Shown here piece after piece: positions 24,241 through 36,482 of a stretch of 64,000 nucleotides of DNA. The first letter of the stretch is position 1, and each line of letters opens with the position of its first letter. This DNA comes from Adiantum capillus-veneris (lineage: Eukaryota; Streptophyta; Polypodiopsida; Polypodiales; Pteridaceae). The notes beneath the pieces were generated by a model, which saw only the letters and a program-made list of their open reading frames with translations, did no database searches and had not been told where the DNA came from. A program made the position numbers and the translations under genes. The stretch is taken from contig CM043943.1 in NCBI GenBank assembly GCA_014529385.2, positions 101,907,855-101,971,854 on the forward strand, read 5' to 3'.

Positions 24241-24760
24241 CTGATTGAAAACGATTTTGCAGAAACTACCCACTATGGGCTTCGGAATTGATATGGTCTA
24301 CAACTTTGCAGAAGAAAGTTTTTTCAAATTCTGCACCATTTTGAGTTATTGTTCGTGGACTGCGTACATTCGTGAAAAGCAGCTTTGCTTTTTGTTTTTG
24401 ATTTTTCTCATGATTGAAAACAATTTTGCAGAAATGACTCGCGACGGCATCGGAATCGATGTGCTCTACAACTTTGTAGAAAAAAGTTTTTTCAAAATCT
24501 GCACCGATTTTGAGTTATCATTTGCAGACTGCATACATGCCTGAAAAGCAACTTCACTTTTTGTTTTTTGTTTTTTTGCCTAATTGAAAATGATTTTGCA
24601 GAAACTACTCGCGTGAGGCATTGAAATTGATATGATGTACAACTTTGCAGAAAAAACTTTGTGTAAATTTTGCACAGATTTTGGGTTATCGTTCTCTGAC
24701 TTCAAATATGTTTGAAAAGAAAATTTTATTTTTTGCTTTTGATTGTCCTGATAGTTGAAA
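24240..24760 (+). repeat. ~170-bp tandem repeat, three copies plus a partial
   Basis: Units begin ATTGAAAACGATTTTGCAGA at about 24,243, 24,413 and 24,584, with a fourth start near 24,753. Each contains a GTCTACAACTTTGCAGAA variant and TTTGAGTTAT. Copies differ by roughly 15-20%. The unit length is in the range of plant satellite monomers, but the array is very short. Confidence 0.85.
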
Positions 24761-24989
24761 ACTTCTCAATTATATTTTCTCTTCATCAATCATATATTTG
24801 TTACTGACAAAACTTTGCTGCAAAAGCCAACTACATATCGTTCCAATTCAGTCAAGTCATTCATGATCGTCCAAATTCTATCGAGCTATTGTTGGTACAT
24901 GATTTTTTGTTATATGATATACTCCTTCATTGATTCTTGTATAATTATTCTTCTAGAGATATAGCTTACGTTGTTTTATTGATAATCTC

Positions 24990-25530
24990 TCGTTGGATAC
25001 CATAGTGATTTTGATGGTACCATGATGATGTTTTGTTAGCACTTTGGTCATGGTGATTTTTGTTGATACCATGATGATATTTCGTTGATACCATGGTTAT
25101 TCTCAGTGATGTCATGATGATATTTCATTGATTCCATGGTTATTCTCGGTGATACCATGATGTTGTTTCGTTGATACCATGGTTATTCTTGGTGATACCA
25201 AGATGTTGTCTCATTGATACAATGATTATTCTCGGTGATATCATGATGTTGTTTTGTTGATACCATGGTTATTCTCGGTGATACCATGATGTTGTTTTGT
25301 TGATACCATGGTTATTCTCGGTGATACCATGATGTTGTTTCGTTGATACAATGATTATTCTCATGATACCATGGTTATTCTTGGTGATACCATGATGTTG
25401 TTTCATTGATACAATGATTATTTTATGATGCTTTTCGTTGATTCCATGATTAATTATTCATTTTTATTGATACAATGATGATATTTTGTTAATATTTTGA
25501 TGATAGTCATTGATCTCACTATGTTGATAA
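24990..25530 (+). repeat. 43-bp tandem repeat array
   Basis: About ten copies of a 43-base unit combining GATACCATGGTTATTCTCGG and TGATACCATGATGTTGTTTCGT. The array becomes irregular at both ends. Confidence 0.9.
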
Positions 25531-25799
25531 ATGTCATTTTATGTAGTATATACACATGTCATTTGCATCATGTAATCATGCATCTTGTACTTTTACGTTC
25601 GTACTTTATATACCATATGTTGTTGTGAGTATATATGTCGTCAAAAGAGTGGCGTCACGAACCATCTCTTATGGCATTGTGGACGTAATTATTTCACTAA
25701 CGATGCTAAAAAATTTCATGACTATGTTTTTTCTTTGAGTCTATGATCTATGTAGGATTGATCAAATAATTGATTTCATGAAGACAAACTTGGTGACTA

Positions 25800-26345
25800 T
25801 AAAAGATTTATGAAGACATGTTTGGTGATGCCATATTGATAACAACATGAAGACAAGTTTGGTGATGCCATATTGATAACAAGCTACACAACAAATTCAC
25901 GGAGACACTTCTGATTACGAGCTAACCAATAGCCTTTACACCTCTTTATTGAACCTTTGTATTCATTATTTGATAGGATAGGAGTAATGTAACTCCTCAT
26001 AAAACATTCTTTGTAAAAGGAGTGATGTAGCTCTTCATAAAATATTCATTGTAATTAAAAGGAGTGATGTAGCTTCTCATGAACATTTGTACATTCAATG
26101 ATTTTTATAATATAAAGGTGGATGTATTTAGAGATGTGGGTTTTTCCCTTGATCCCCCAAGGGGTTTTTCATGCACAAGTAGAGACCCTTATTTGAGCGG
26201 GGGTGTTGATCTTATATGTGAATCTACTCAATATATGGCTTCTCTATATATGGCACACAGGTCCCCTCTATATATACATCATCTCATCTGTGTATTCTGC
26301 ACACTTTGGGGTTCTATTTCTGTGCTCTCTCGTTCTCTCTCAACA
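25800..26345. repeat. Possible Ty1/copia-type LTR remnant with short repeats
   Basis: Three copies of a roughly 40-base phrase (AAAGGAGTGATGTAGCTCTTC) at 25,978-26,075 are followed by GATGTGGGTTTTTCCC and CCCCAAGGGGTTTTTCATGC. A split GGTTTTTCC pair of this kind is common in the transcribed part of plant copia LTRs. No mate LTR, primer site or coding domain was found, so the call rests on one motif pair. 26,345-27,090 is unassigned. Confidence 0.3.
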
Positions 26346-27089
26346 AGATAGATAGTATGCATTGTATAAAGCTAGCATGAAGCCCGCTAGACGGATCATG
26401 GAGATGAAGTTCGAAGTAGTTGCAAAAATACATTATCAAATGTTTTCCTCGGGTTTTGGATGTCTCAATTGATGGGCTGGATGAAATCAAAGCACAATAG
26501 AGACAAGTGAGTTTGGGGTTCACAATGCAAGCTTTGAGGGGGGATTTCTGGTTTGGGCATTGGATGCATGAGCATCAAATGGAAAGTCATGGAAGGGAGA
26601 TGGAAAAAAAAAGTTTTTAAAGTTCTTTTAGTGCTTAAGGGGAGCTTGGAGGATCGGTTGAATGGGAGGCTACCACATGGAACTGTATGCAGGTTTGCAA
26701 TAGAAGATCACGGGCTATAAAGCCCAAATTGGGTGCCTTTCAAAGTCATTAGCAAAGAGGAAGCTCCTTGGGAGCTCATTGGCCATGGCATCTCTCTGCC
26801 GATGCTATGTTGGTGGCTTATGGGTGTCCACAATCAGTTGAGGGTGCCTTATGGGTGTCCACAAGCAGTTGAGGGTGGCGCCCTCATCCAGGTATGCCTC
26901 TACCATGATTGAAGCATTTGAAAGCACGTATGCCTCTACCATGATTGAAGCCTGAAAATACGTGAAGCAAATAAAATTAAGGTAGATCTGGAATATATAT
27001 AAATTTGACATATATGATTATAAATAGAAAAAATAAAAAACATTTCATGGAAAATAATAACTGCCAACAACAGCAGATCTATACATATA

Positions 27090-28130
27090 TAACTCCTCCT
27101 TGTAGTGCGATGCAGTGGTCAACAATAGCCAAAGAAAAAAAAAATATTAAAACCAATCTCCTTGGAGTGCGATGTGGTAGTTAGCAACAATGAGAGACGA
27201 AGGATTTAAAATACTAGCCCCTCTCTACTGTGCGATGTGGTGGTCACCAACAAATACAGACAAGAAATTTATTAAATCCAATCAGCCTGCAGAATGCAAT
27301 GTGATGGTCAACACAACAACTAGGAGCAAAGGATGTAAGATAAATAACTCCTCCCTACAGTGTGACACGGTGGCCAACAACAAATAGAGACGGGGTGACA
27401 TGGTGGTCAACAACAGACAGAGATGAAGAATCTATTAAATCCAATCTTCTTTCGATGCGACGTGATGGTCAGCAACCACTAAGAACGAAGGATTTATAAA
27501 CCCTAAATCACTCCCTCTAGTGTCACACAGTGGTCAACAGACAAAGATGAAGAATCTATTAAATCCAATCTTCTTGCGGTTTGATGTAATGGGCAACAAC
27601 AACCAAGAACAGAGGATTTTAAAATCCTTTATCCCTCCCTCCAGTGCGACACGGTGGTCAACAAAACTGACAAAGACAAAGAATCTATTAAACTCAATTG
27701 TTTTGCGATCTTACGCGATGGTGAGCAACAACCAAGAACAAATGATTTAAAAATCCAAACCCCTCCCAATACTGGGACATGGTGGTCAGCAACAAACAGA
27801 GACGAAGAATATATTAAGCCCAATCTTCCTGCAGTGCAACGTAGTGGTCAACAACAACCAGGAAGAAAGGATGTAACATATCTAGTTCCTCCCTACAATG
27901 TGACTGGATAGTTAGCAACAACCAGAGATAGAAAGTTAAATTCACATCCTAAGCCACTTTCTTCACTGCGACACAGAGATCAGCAGTAGTCAAGGACGAA
28001 GCATCTAAAGTATAACTCCTCTTGCAATGTGTCACGAGGATCAACACAACCAAGAATGGGTGTCTAAACTCTCTCTCTTTCCACTGTGACACGGGGTCAA
28101 CACGGTCAAATAGAGCGACTAACCTATAAA
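27090..28130 (+). repeat. ~62-bp tandem repeat array, about 16 copies
   Basis: Each unit has a GTGCGATGTGGTGGTCAACA variant followed by AACCAAGAACGAAGGATTTA and a CTCCCTCCAGT-like stretch. Early unit starts are near 27,106, 27,167, 27,231 and 27,295. Copies alternate between a GATTTAAAATCC and a CTATTAAATCCAAT version, suggesting a two-unit higher period. Open frames at 27,520-27,911 follow the repeat. Confidence 0.85.
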
Positions 28131-28609
28131 CTAACATTGAGGTGCGAGCAAAGCTCCACAACAACAGTGCTAGCAAATACATAGTCAGAGAAAAAAACAT
28201 AAAAAAGAAGAAGAAGTGATTACCTGACTTCTTGCTCTCTCTCTCTGTGTCTCTATCTTGGATGTCATAGTCGCAACAGTTCATTCAAATTTTTGTGCTG
28301 CCTTTTTTTGTAAAGCAAAAGATATTCTGATCGAAACATGTATTGATCGTAATATCTTTTATTTAGAGATACACGTATAATACAGATATACGTCATATAG
28401 TACCAAATTATATGCACAATTTTTCTTATACAAATGTATAAATGCAACTTAGTTCAAGATTTGAAGAAATAAAGTACTAGGAATCAATTCTATTATGTAT
28501 CTCAAGGATGGTTCAACAAGGTCTGTGGCCCTATTATTAGATACAATTCCCCTAATTTTATCAGTACTTTTTGTATGTTTGGAAATTTTCTCAATAATTC
28601 CCCATAATA

Positions 28610-28858
28610 ATGAATCCGAGCAAGTACTTCTTTAGAGAAGATGTAAATGAACTTCATGCTCATGCGAATTGCACTCATGCATTAATACCAATAGATTCTT
28701 CTACTCAAGAGAAATGGTATGAACCTACGTGTGCCCAAATAGAAGTTAAAAACTTTGAAACTAGAGATGGAAGTAGATATAAGGATAGGACTTTTATCAT
28801 GGGATCCAAGACTTTTTTTATTGGACCTTTACGGATTTATGCACCTCTTCTAGAGTAA
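28610..28858 (+). CDS. Unrecognised 82-codon open frame
   Basis: ATG 28610 to TAA 28856. It lies in otherwise AT-rich DNA, has mixed composition (charged and aromatic residues, no simple repeat) and ends with FIMGSKTFFIGPLRIYAP. No domain is recognised, and no splice or promoter signal stands out. It may be an exon fragment or a chance frame. The flanks 28,130-28,600 and 28,860-29,900 hold nothing else apart from a (GT)n run at about 28,979-29,001. Confidence 0.2.
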   Translation: MNPSKYFFREDVNELHAHANCTHALIPIDSSTQEKWYEPTCAQIEVKNFETRDGSRYKDRTFIMGSKTFFIGPLRIYAPLLE

Positions 28859-29899
28859 TGTGTAATCTTCTTACCATTTATAATGGAGAAAATTTGATTT
28901 CTTTCTGAATTGAGTTATGATGGAGTAAAAGTTGTAACTAAAATCTTAATATTTTTTGACTAACTTGAGTGATGGGATGTGTGTGTGTGTGTGTGTGTGT
29001 ATAGATAATTGACATATTGCTTTGTGGGATATGCATGAATATTCTTTCACGCATAATTACTAAAGAGTATCTTCATATGGGAATGAAAGATTAGCATCAC
29101 ATTACCTAAGTTGCTTATACGCTATATGGGATATATATAATATATCATATACGGTCATATTTTACATGGCCTCATATTATAAGGGTATATTATACGATGC
29201 CATGTCAGAAAGTTCGGTTGAAAGTTTTTTTGATCAAAAAATATTTTGCACAAAGTATTTTTTGACTGAAAAATACATTGATAAAAAATAAATAAATATA
29301 TATATATATAGTGGCAGCGCGCCTTGTTGAGACTAGTATTCATCACCAAAGGTATTCTATGTCATTACCGAAGAATTTTTTTATATATAAAATTCAAAAA
29401 TCATTAGAATTTATAATAGTTTTAAAACCTTTTGTTTAAAATAAATTTAATTCTTTTTAAAAAATTTATTGATTATTAATTTTAGGTTAAAATTGTGCAA
29501 GCTTTGTATGTTATGTAGAGCTCAAACTCTCACTCATACAAGCTGTTTATTTTTTAGGAGTCACTTTCTACGTGCTTAGTTTACTGACATGTGGAAGTGA
29601 ATTAGTGATATATTTTAGAGTCTGATGTTGTGTGTAAAGTGCACTCTCACATGAAGTAACCAGTCTGCAAAATAAAATAGAATAGAGGTTAGTTTTATTT
29701 AGGTAGGCTCGATTTTGACGTGCAGATATTTTCTCACCTCAAAGTGAGCATGGGTATAATAATTTTTTGTCGTGTGTAGAGCCATCGCACTGTTCACTCA
29801 CTGTAATTACAATTTAGGAGTCTCATGTCCAGATACATTGATATTCAATTAGCTCTATTTGAATTGCTACGTTTATTATACATGTGTAGCAACCTCAGA

Positions 29900-30290
29900 T
29901 AGATAAGCTCTCAAAGATCTAATGTGAAGTGTGAGAACTTCATGTTTGCACTTCAGATAGATTTTGAAAATTGTCAAGGGGTTTGCATACAATTTGAATG
30001 TTAAAATGAGAATCAATTGCAAGCTTTGATTAATATTATCAATATCATAATGTACGAAAGCCGTAAACTTGCACTTTAGATAAATTGATATAGTGCAACG
30101 TGATGATGATATTTATTTGTAAGGTTTTAGATAAGTGATTAAGATTGTCGATTATTGTAATTTTTGAAAGCCAAAATCTTGCACTTTAGATGAATCAATG
30201 TAGTGCAATGTAAGCATTGTAATTGAAATGTTTTGTTTGAAGTGATGAAGTTATTTTGCACTTTAAAAGATAATTTGATTGAAGTTAATT
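29900..30290. repeat. Diverged ~120-bp direct repeats
   Basis: The phrase CTTGCACTTTAGATAAATTGA, or close variants, with TAGTGCAATGTGA, occurs at about 29,945, 30,066 and 30,178. Confidence 0.5.
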
Positions 30291-30491
30291 TATACATGAA
30301 GAACGATAAGACCATCATTTCTTAGTGTTAATTGATAATGTAGCGTGAGTCTAATTGTTAATGTGGACAGATTTTAATCACTATATTGATTGATAGAGCA
30401 TTGCTTGTGTATTTTGTTTCTTTGAATTATTTTTTACCTCAAAATTGACAGATGGATTTGTTGTCTCTAGCAGATTAAATTCATTTGTCAG

Positions 30492-31239
30492 CATGATGAA
30501 GGACATGAATGGAGTTATGTCCATGAGCTGCGTGCCGAAAAGAATACATCTCAATTGAAATGTAAGACCTACGACCACGAGTTTAGTGGTAATGTAACCA
30601 GAATCAAAGAGAATCTATTTAAAGTCTTTGGTAGTGTGCTAGAGTGTATGACTTTGCCAAGTGATATTCATGCTAGACTACCAAAGTATGCTTCCCTAGC
30701 AGAGAAAATTCTTGCATCTAAAAAGGAAAGTGCTACTACGAAACAAGTTGCAACGGATGTTGAAATGTTTGCTATCACTGAGAGGACAAAGCATGTTCCT
30801 ACGAGAGAAAATGATCACACTCCCAGTAAATTCCTCTTCATGGACATGCTTCAACATCAGCAGCAACAGATCCTAGCTCAACTTAAGTTAGTAAAGCATT
30901 ATACAATGGACAAATGTTGTTTAAAGCGTTAGATAAGCAATGGTTTTTGAGATACACTTGAAATGGATGCAAGATTTTGTGACGTGTGGTATATCATTCA
31001 ATGCTATGCACAACCCCATATTTTAAGATGCTTTAATGAGTCCAACTAGAAAAGAGTTTGTGCTTCTTGATTATAATAAGATGCGCACAAAGTAACTAGA
31101 TAAAGTGAAAGATAGTAGTGAATCCATCCTCAAGTGCACGTGGTAGACTTTGTTCCTGCATATGATAACACCATAGTGCTGGATGGATGGACCAGCTACC
31201 AGAAGAAGCCGCTCATCAATGTGATGCTTATCAGCCCTA
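30492..31239 (+). pseudogene. Broken hAT-type transposase (BED finger, DUF659 region)
   Basis: After an acceptor-like tttgtcag the frame reads HEWSYVHELRAEKN and LKCKTYDHEFSGNVTRIKEN. This is the layout of a BED zinc finger, but the second Cys and the His are lost. The frame ends at TAG 30930. Further fragments in other frames read GISFNAMHNPIF, EFVLLDYNKMRTK and TIVLDGWTSYQKKPLINVML (31,170-31,230), the hallmark stretch of DUF659 in plant hAT elements. Stops and frame changes separate them. The catalytic region and C-terminal dimerisation domain are absent, because another element begins at about 31,240. Clearly dead. Confidence 0.75.
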
Positions 31240-32694
31240 GATCCTTAAAAACCCTCAATTAGCTAGTTACTTGGCTAGTTGAGCCAAAAAAATAAATAAA
31301 ATAAAAAATAATATATTATGGTCTTTTTGTGTGTAAATTTTTCATTATATATAGGTCTTAAATATAGGGATTTTTATTTTAATTATTTGGTATTTTTTTT
31401 AGATATTTATACCTAGGTCTTTGTTTTATTAGACCTATGTATGCCTTGTTTCATCCTCTTACACCATAACTATATTTTGTTGCCAATGTATGCGTCCTCC
31501 AATCTCATAAATATTTTCTTCTTTCATATAAATAACCCCCACATTTCCATCGTCACCCTTGTGAAAATAAAAAATCGATTTCTACTTCCTTAGTCACTTT
31601 TTACTTGCATACTTTTTCCTCTTTCACCCAAAATAAAACAAAAGAGGAACCATATCATATGATTCCAATATCTTTTTCCATATCCATAATTCTTTCATAT
31701 GTTTTTTATTTTGTACTCATAATTCAAACACCATGTGCTCATTAAGCTACAGTCCATGAATAGTTTATACACTAGTCCCACCATGTATATATTTATTTAT
31801 TCACCAATGATCCTCCTTCATGCATTTGTAAAAATAAATTGGATGCTTTGTATCATGACATTACTCGTGGAGGGGCTTAATTGTTGGATGCATTGTGCAG
31901 ATTCAACAAAGGAGGGGGCCACAAGAAGACTTTTGCAGGCATAGAAGCTAGGCATTTTAGTGAGATTTTTGGCACCTATCTCCACTCAAAATTTAAAGAC
32001 GTGACCAACAAATAAAATTTATCCCACCTGCTAAATAATCATCTCAATTATTTTCATAATTTGTGGAGCTAAAACCGATGAGATATGAACTTTGTGGTGG
32101 TTCCACTCTACGCGCTTTTTCTCACAAGTCACCCTAGTCTTCTCTCAATTTCCTTCACACTTCCACACACACACTCATTTCTTTCTATCCCTCCCTTGAA
32201 CCTACATCTTCCATGGTTTCTCTTATCTTATTCACCATTAAATTACCCTCTCACCTCCATAGCTCTCATATGAACTCTACATGTACATACACCATCTCTA
32301 TGCCTCTCTCTATTGCCTCTCCTTCTTACCTCTTCTCTATATACATAGAATTCAACATGTAAAACCATTTTTTATCTTTGCTAATTGTGGATTATTATCA
32401 ACCAACATCTGTATTTTCATCGTGGTGATTCAAACTTGGCGGCGACAACATTGTAAGAAGAGAAGAAGAAGAAGAGGATTGGAAACATTGTTTTAGAACC
32501 TACACAAGTAAGCTCAAAACTTCAAAGTTTCACCATCACAAGGATTCCCTTGCTTGATTCACCCATCTTCCTTCAACCATCCACCTTGTTCCATTAACTT
32601 TTTAATGATTACTAACACTAAGCACAAACCTACTAACATAAAATATCCATTGACCTAACCATAAAAGGCACCACACCTCAAGACATGTATATAG

Positions 32695-32727
<33 letters not shown>
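31240..32727 (+). mobile_element. Dispersed element, copy 1 (about 1.5 kb)
   Basis: It begins TCCTTAAAAACCCTCAATTA inside the broken hAT gene and ends in a CT microsatellite (32,701-32,727). The same sequence with roughly 15% divergence recurs at 41,153-43,960. It starts with TC, encodes no protein I recognise, and is AT-rich. A non-autonomous Helitron is possible, but I cannot point to a CTRR end with hairpin; a segmental duplication cannot be excluded. Confidence 0.65.
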
Positions 32728-34920
32728 CTTCGTTAACTCTATAATTTCACACTATCTACCATCAATAATGCCTTTCACTTGAGCTCACATCCATGACTCA
32801 AGGAGACAAAGAAGGCCTACTATATTTTGATTAAAAAAAAAAATCATAATCTTGATTTGATTAGTTTGTAAATTAAGATTTCCAGTAATCTTAATGAGGG
32901 GTCTTCAACCTATAAATAGGCCCCTTCCCTCTTGTAAATCATCTCCAACATCTCACAAAGCAACCCAACACTCTATATGCGAGAAGACATTTAAATGTAG
33001 TCATCACCTTGTGAGGTTCACACTTGGTGCAAGAGAAGCGTTGATGCTACACATTGAAAAGTGAGAGAGTGTGGGTGTCTTATCTCAAATAACTATTGTA
33101 TCAATAATTGAGGTTCCGGTTCTTCAAAGGAGTGCTTGGCTTCAAAATATTTGTCCTTCCACTTGTGTTAAGTTCTTTTGGCAAATGCAAGGTGTCTTGT
33201 ATCTTTTAAGTTCTGTTAGTTGAGCTTTTTTGAGAAAGTGATTAGTATGTTTTCATTGCCAAGTTCTTTCTCATTGTAAGGGGGTATGGTGGTGATAGGT
33301 GTCTAGAGCCCTAAGACAGGGTGTGTGATATGGAAATATTTAAAAGCATTAACTAAGCATTGGGTTAGTTTTGTGCAAGGTCTACGATAGAGTCAGAACA
33401 AACCATCTCCCTTTTCAAGTCACAAACGAGGTATTACACAAGTTTCATTCCTCTTTCTCTTCCCTTTGCTCTAGCTCTCTTTTGCTTCAAACACCATATT
33501 AGTGACTTTGGAAATTTCCCAATTCTCACTTTAATCAAAAGCTTAGGATTTGACCACATGGTTAAATTTTAGCCAAAGTTTGAGAGCATGGCTTGGAAGA
33601 TCTTTTCAAGTACTAAATTGTGGAAGGCTTATCTCTTAAAAGATAGTTTAAGATTAGTCCATATGGCCAAATCTCAAGACATTGGTGATTCCCAAATTGG
33701 CTCTAAAGTCTCAAACTCTCAAATATGGTGTTTTCATTTGATGTGTGTCTTGGTGTGATATTTTTTGTGTGTGTTTTAATGCACCTCCACTTCGTCGTCG
33801 CTCGTGAAAAATTCTCTCTTGCATCCTAGCTCGCATCCCATAACTAGGTGGTGCCACTTTAGCTGATGGTTGTGGGTTTGTTGTTGCTTTCTCTTGCTTG
33901 TGGTTTCCCCAATACCAATTGAGAAGCATGGGAGCCTTGAGGGGTGTGTAGAGGTTGCATCTCTTGTTACCTACCTTGGACCGCCTGTTAGCAACAGCTA
34001 ACACATGCTACACCTATTATGCATCAAGCTAGGGATGTGCTATAGATGTGTCGAATATTTCCTAATCATATTGTATAAGGTCTTGGGCTCATTTTGGAGT
34101 TCCAAATTGTATATTCTAGAGGTTGCAACTTAATCCCATAGTAGAAAGGCTTGTGATGCATTACTTTATAAGAAAGTATTTTATGCAAAGAGGATCGAAT
34201 CTTTAGTATCCATTATTGAGAGTTCTCTCTCTCTCTCTCTCTTGTGTTCACTCTATGGATGGCCTATCCTTGAGCTTAATTACCATGCTTAGAAGACTAG
34301 TGCTAATCCTCTGTAATTAGAGAATCATTCCTTAATCTAGTCTCTACTTTCTTCATTAGTCTTAATTCTTCTATATTCCATCATGTCATGAAGTAGGTTC
34401 ACCTTCTCCTTATTCTAAATTTGAGTGTGTGGTGATGACTTCTTGCTTATTGATCACTCCTATCATTATATGAGTACTCAATTTGTGATATTTAACATCT
34501 CTAATTAGGTTGATTAAGTGGGTTCTTAATATTGTGCTTACAGTATATGCCCTATCGTTTGCTCATGTGTGGATGGGTTTAATGAGATTCAAGCACCCTT
34601 CACACTTGTGTGTGAAGATTTTGATTAATACCTTGATTGGCATGTAGTGATTGGAGAGGCTGAGATTCAAGTCTATGGAAAGCTAGACTTTGGTGGGCTT
34701 CATGTGTGTAGGTGATGCTTGATTGATTATTATGGTGTGAATAGAATTAGTGATTCATGGCTAATATCTAATGCACTGGAAGATCATTCTCTTGAATCCT
34801 CTCATTCAATACATCCAATGATGCTCATGCCTCCAAGCCCTAGCCGGGTTGCCAATCCTAGGATTGATACTTTTGTTGATCTTGGGTTGTCATTATGTGA
34901 TGCTACGATGACCTCCAACA
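32728..34920 (+). mobile_element. Probable 5' LTR of a non-coding LTR-type element
   Basis: The right end is firm: 34,665-34,920 (ending CCTCCAACA) is closely repeated at 38,457-38,711, and it is followed at 34,923 by TGGTGCCATTTTTGGGGA. That resembles the TGGCGCC-type primer site of some plant gypsy elements. A TATA box with context TATAAATAGGCCCC lies at 32,911. The left end is not defined, and the upstream portion is absent from the second copy, so that copy is truncated. Confidence 0.5.
32911..32918 (+). promoter_or_regulatory. TATA box, likely LTR promoter
   Basis: TATAAATA in a GC-shifted context, about 2 kb before the probable LTR end. Downstream CCTTCCCTCTTGTAAATC looks like a leader. 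Confidence 0.4.
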
Positions 34921-35250
34921 TTTGGTGCCATTTTTGGGGATTGATAACGTAAGCTAGATGATGTGTGTGTCAAGATTATGCAACAAGAATTCATGTGTGT
35001 GCATAAAAATCATTGTGTGTGTAATGCACCAAAGAGGGAAGGAACTGCCAAAAAATTCAAGTGTGTGTGCACCTAATCTTGAGTGTGTGCATGTATAGAA
35101 ATTGATGGAGTTGATGCTATGTGAGTGTAAAAGCATGCAATTGATGTTTATGTTAGGAAAATTCAATCATTGAATATTTCTATTTGCTAAGAAATTGGGC
35201 AAAAATTGAGTGTGTATGCCCAATTGATTGAATGAATTGATGGTGAATTG

Positions 35251-36482
35251 GGGCACCATTAGAAAATTTCGTAGGTCATTTGGAGGGCCTTGTAAGAAAT
35301 TGTATTTCTCTCTCTAGAAACTTTTTATAAAATGCACTTGCACCTTGTGAGTACGTCCAAAAGGACAACCAGACACTCTAAAAAGTAGATTTATATTCCC
35401 GATCGTCCTTGAAAACGGTCACTTTTTTATTTAATGCGACCGTCTTTTTCAGGAGGTAGGTGCGGCGCATTCAATGCAGCTTACGTCATCACTAAAAGTT
35501 GAAAAGTCACAAACTGTCAAATAGTGATAGATTTTGAGGCTTTTGACACCACCAATGCATCCGGAACGCCAAAATACCCTAAAATGAATGTCTACTTGCC
35601 TCATTCCGGCAACCGGAGAGGCAAAAAATGTCAAAAAACCCCAAAAAATGGGCTTTTTACTTAAGGCACGCGAGGAAGCATTTCTAAATTCTAGAATGCC
35701 CCTCTGCGCGCCGTTAGTACAAAGCTCTTTTTAGTGATTTTTGAACACTTATCTTTCCAGAAAACCCCTTTTTAGAGGTTTTTGGACATTTTTCTCTCAA
35801 AAAGCTCCCTAAAAAGAGGAAAAATGGGCTTTTTACTAACGGCGCGCGAGGAGGCATTCCAAAATTCTAGAATGCCCCTCTGCGCGTCGTTAGTACAAAG
35901 CTTCTTTTAGTGATTTTTGGACACTTATCTTTCTAGAAAGCCCCTTTTTAGAGGTTTTTGGACATATTCCTCTCAAAAAGCTCCCTAAAAAGAGGAAAAA
36001 AGGGCTTTTTACTAATGGCGCGCGAGGAGGCGTTACAAAATTTTGGAATGGCCCTCGCACGCCGTTAGTAAAATGTTTCTTTAGGGCTTTTTGACATTTT
36101 TTTGCCTCTTTGGATGTCTGAGCGAGGCAATTGGACATTCATTTCTAGGAGATATGTGCGTTCCAGACGCATTGACAATATCAAAAGTTTCAAAATCTTC
36201 CACCACTTGATAGTTTTGTGACTTTTTGAGTTCTAGTGATGACGTAGCCCGTATCAAATGCACCGCATCTACCTTCTGAAAAAGGTGCTCGCATTAAATG
36301 AAAGAGAGTGCTCGTCTTCAAGGACCACTAGATTATTAAATGAGGAGAGGGACAGCTTTTATATTTTTGTTAATATCAATCTATTTTTCTACGTAACGTA
36401 GGCTCTTTTCTCATTGGAGGAGCTTATTTTCCTCTCTCTTTCAAAAGGCCCTCCAAAAGACCTCCGGAATCTCCTAATGCCC
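35251..36482. mobile_element. Inverted-repeat element carrying three 177-bp hairpin units
   Basis: The outer arms pair over about 350 bases: the left arm starts GGGCACCATTAG and includes TCATTTGGAGGGCCTT, AATGCG and TACGTCATCACTA; the right arm is its diverged reverse complement, ending CTAATGCCC at 36,482. Between the arms lie three units with period about 177 (35,650, 35,828, 36,004). Each has a GC-rich palindrome, ACTAACGGCGCGCGAGGAGG pairing with a GCGCGCCGTTAGT strand around GGCATTCCAAAATTCTAG. No coding capacity. A long-arm non-autonomous DNA transposon (Mutator-like) is likely; target duplication not resolved. Confidence 0.65.

Noticed and set aside
26390-26600. A copia gag start (MKFEV-like) after the LTR-like motif
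   Set aside because: Only a few residues match and stops follow at once.
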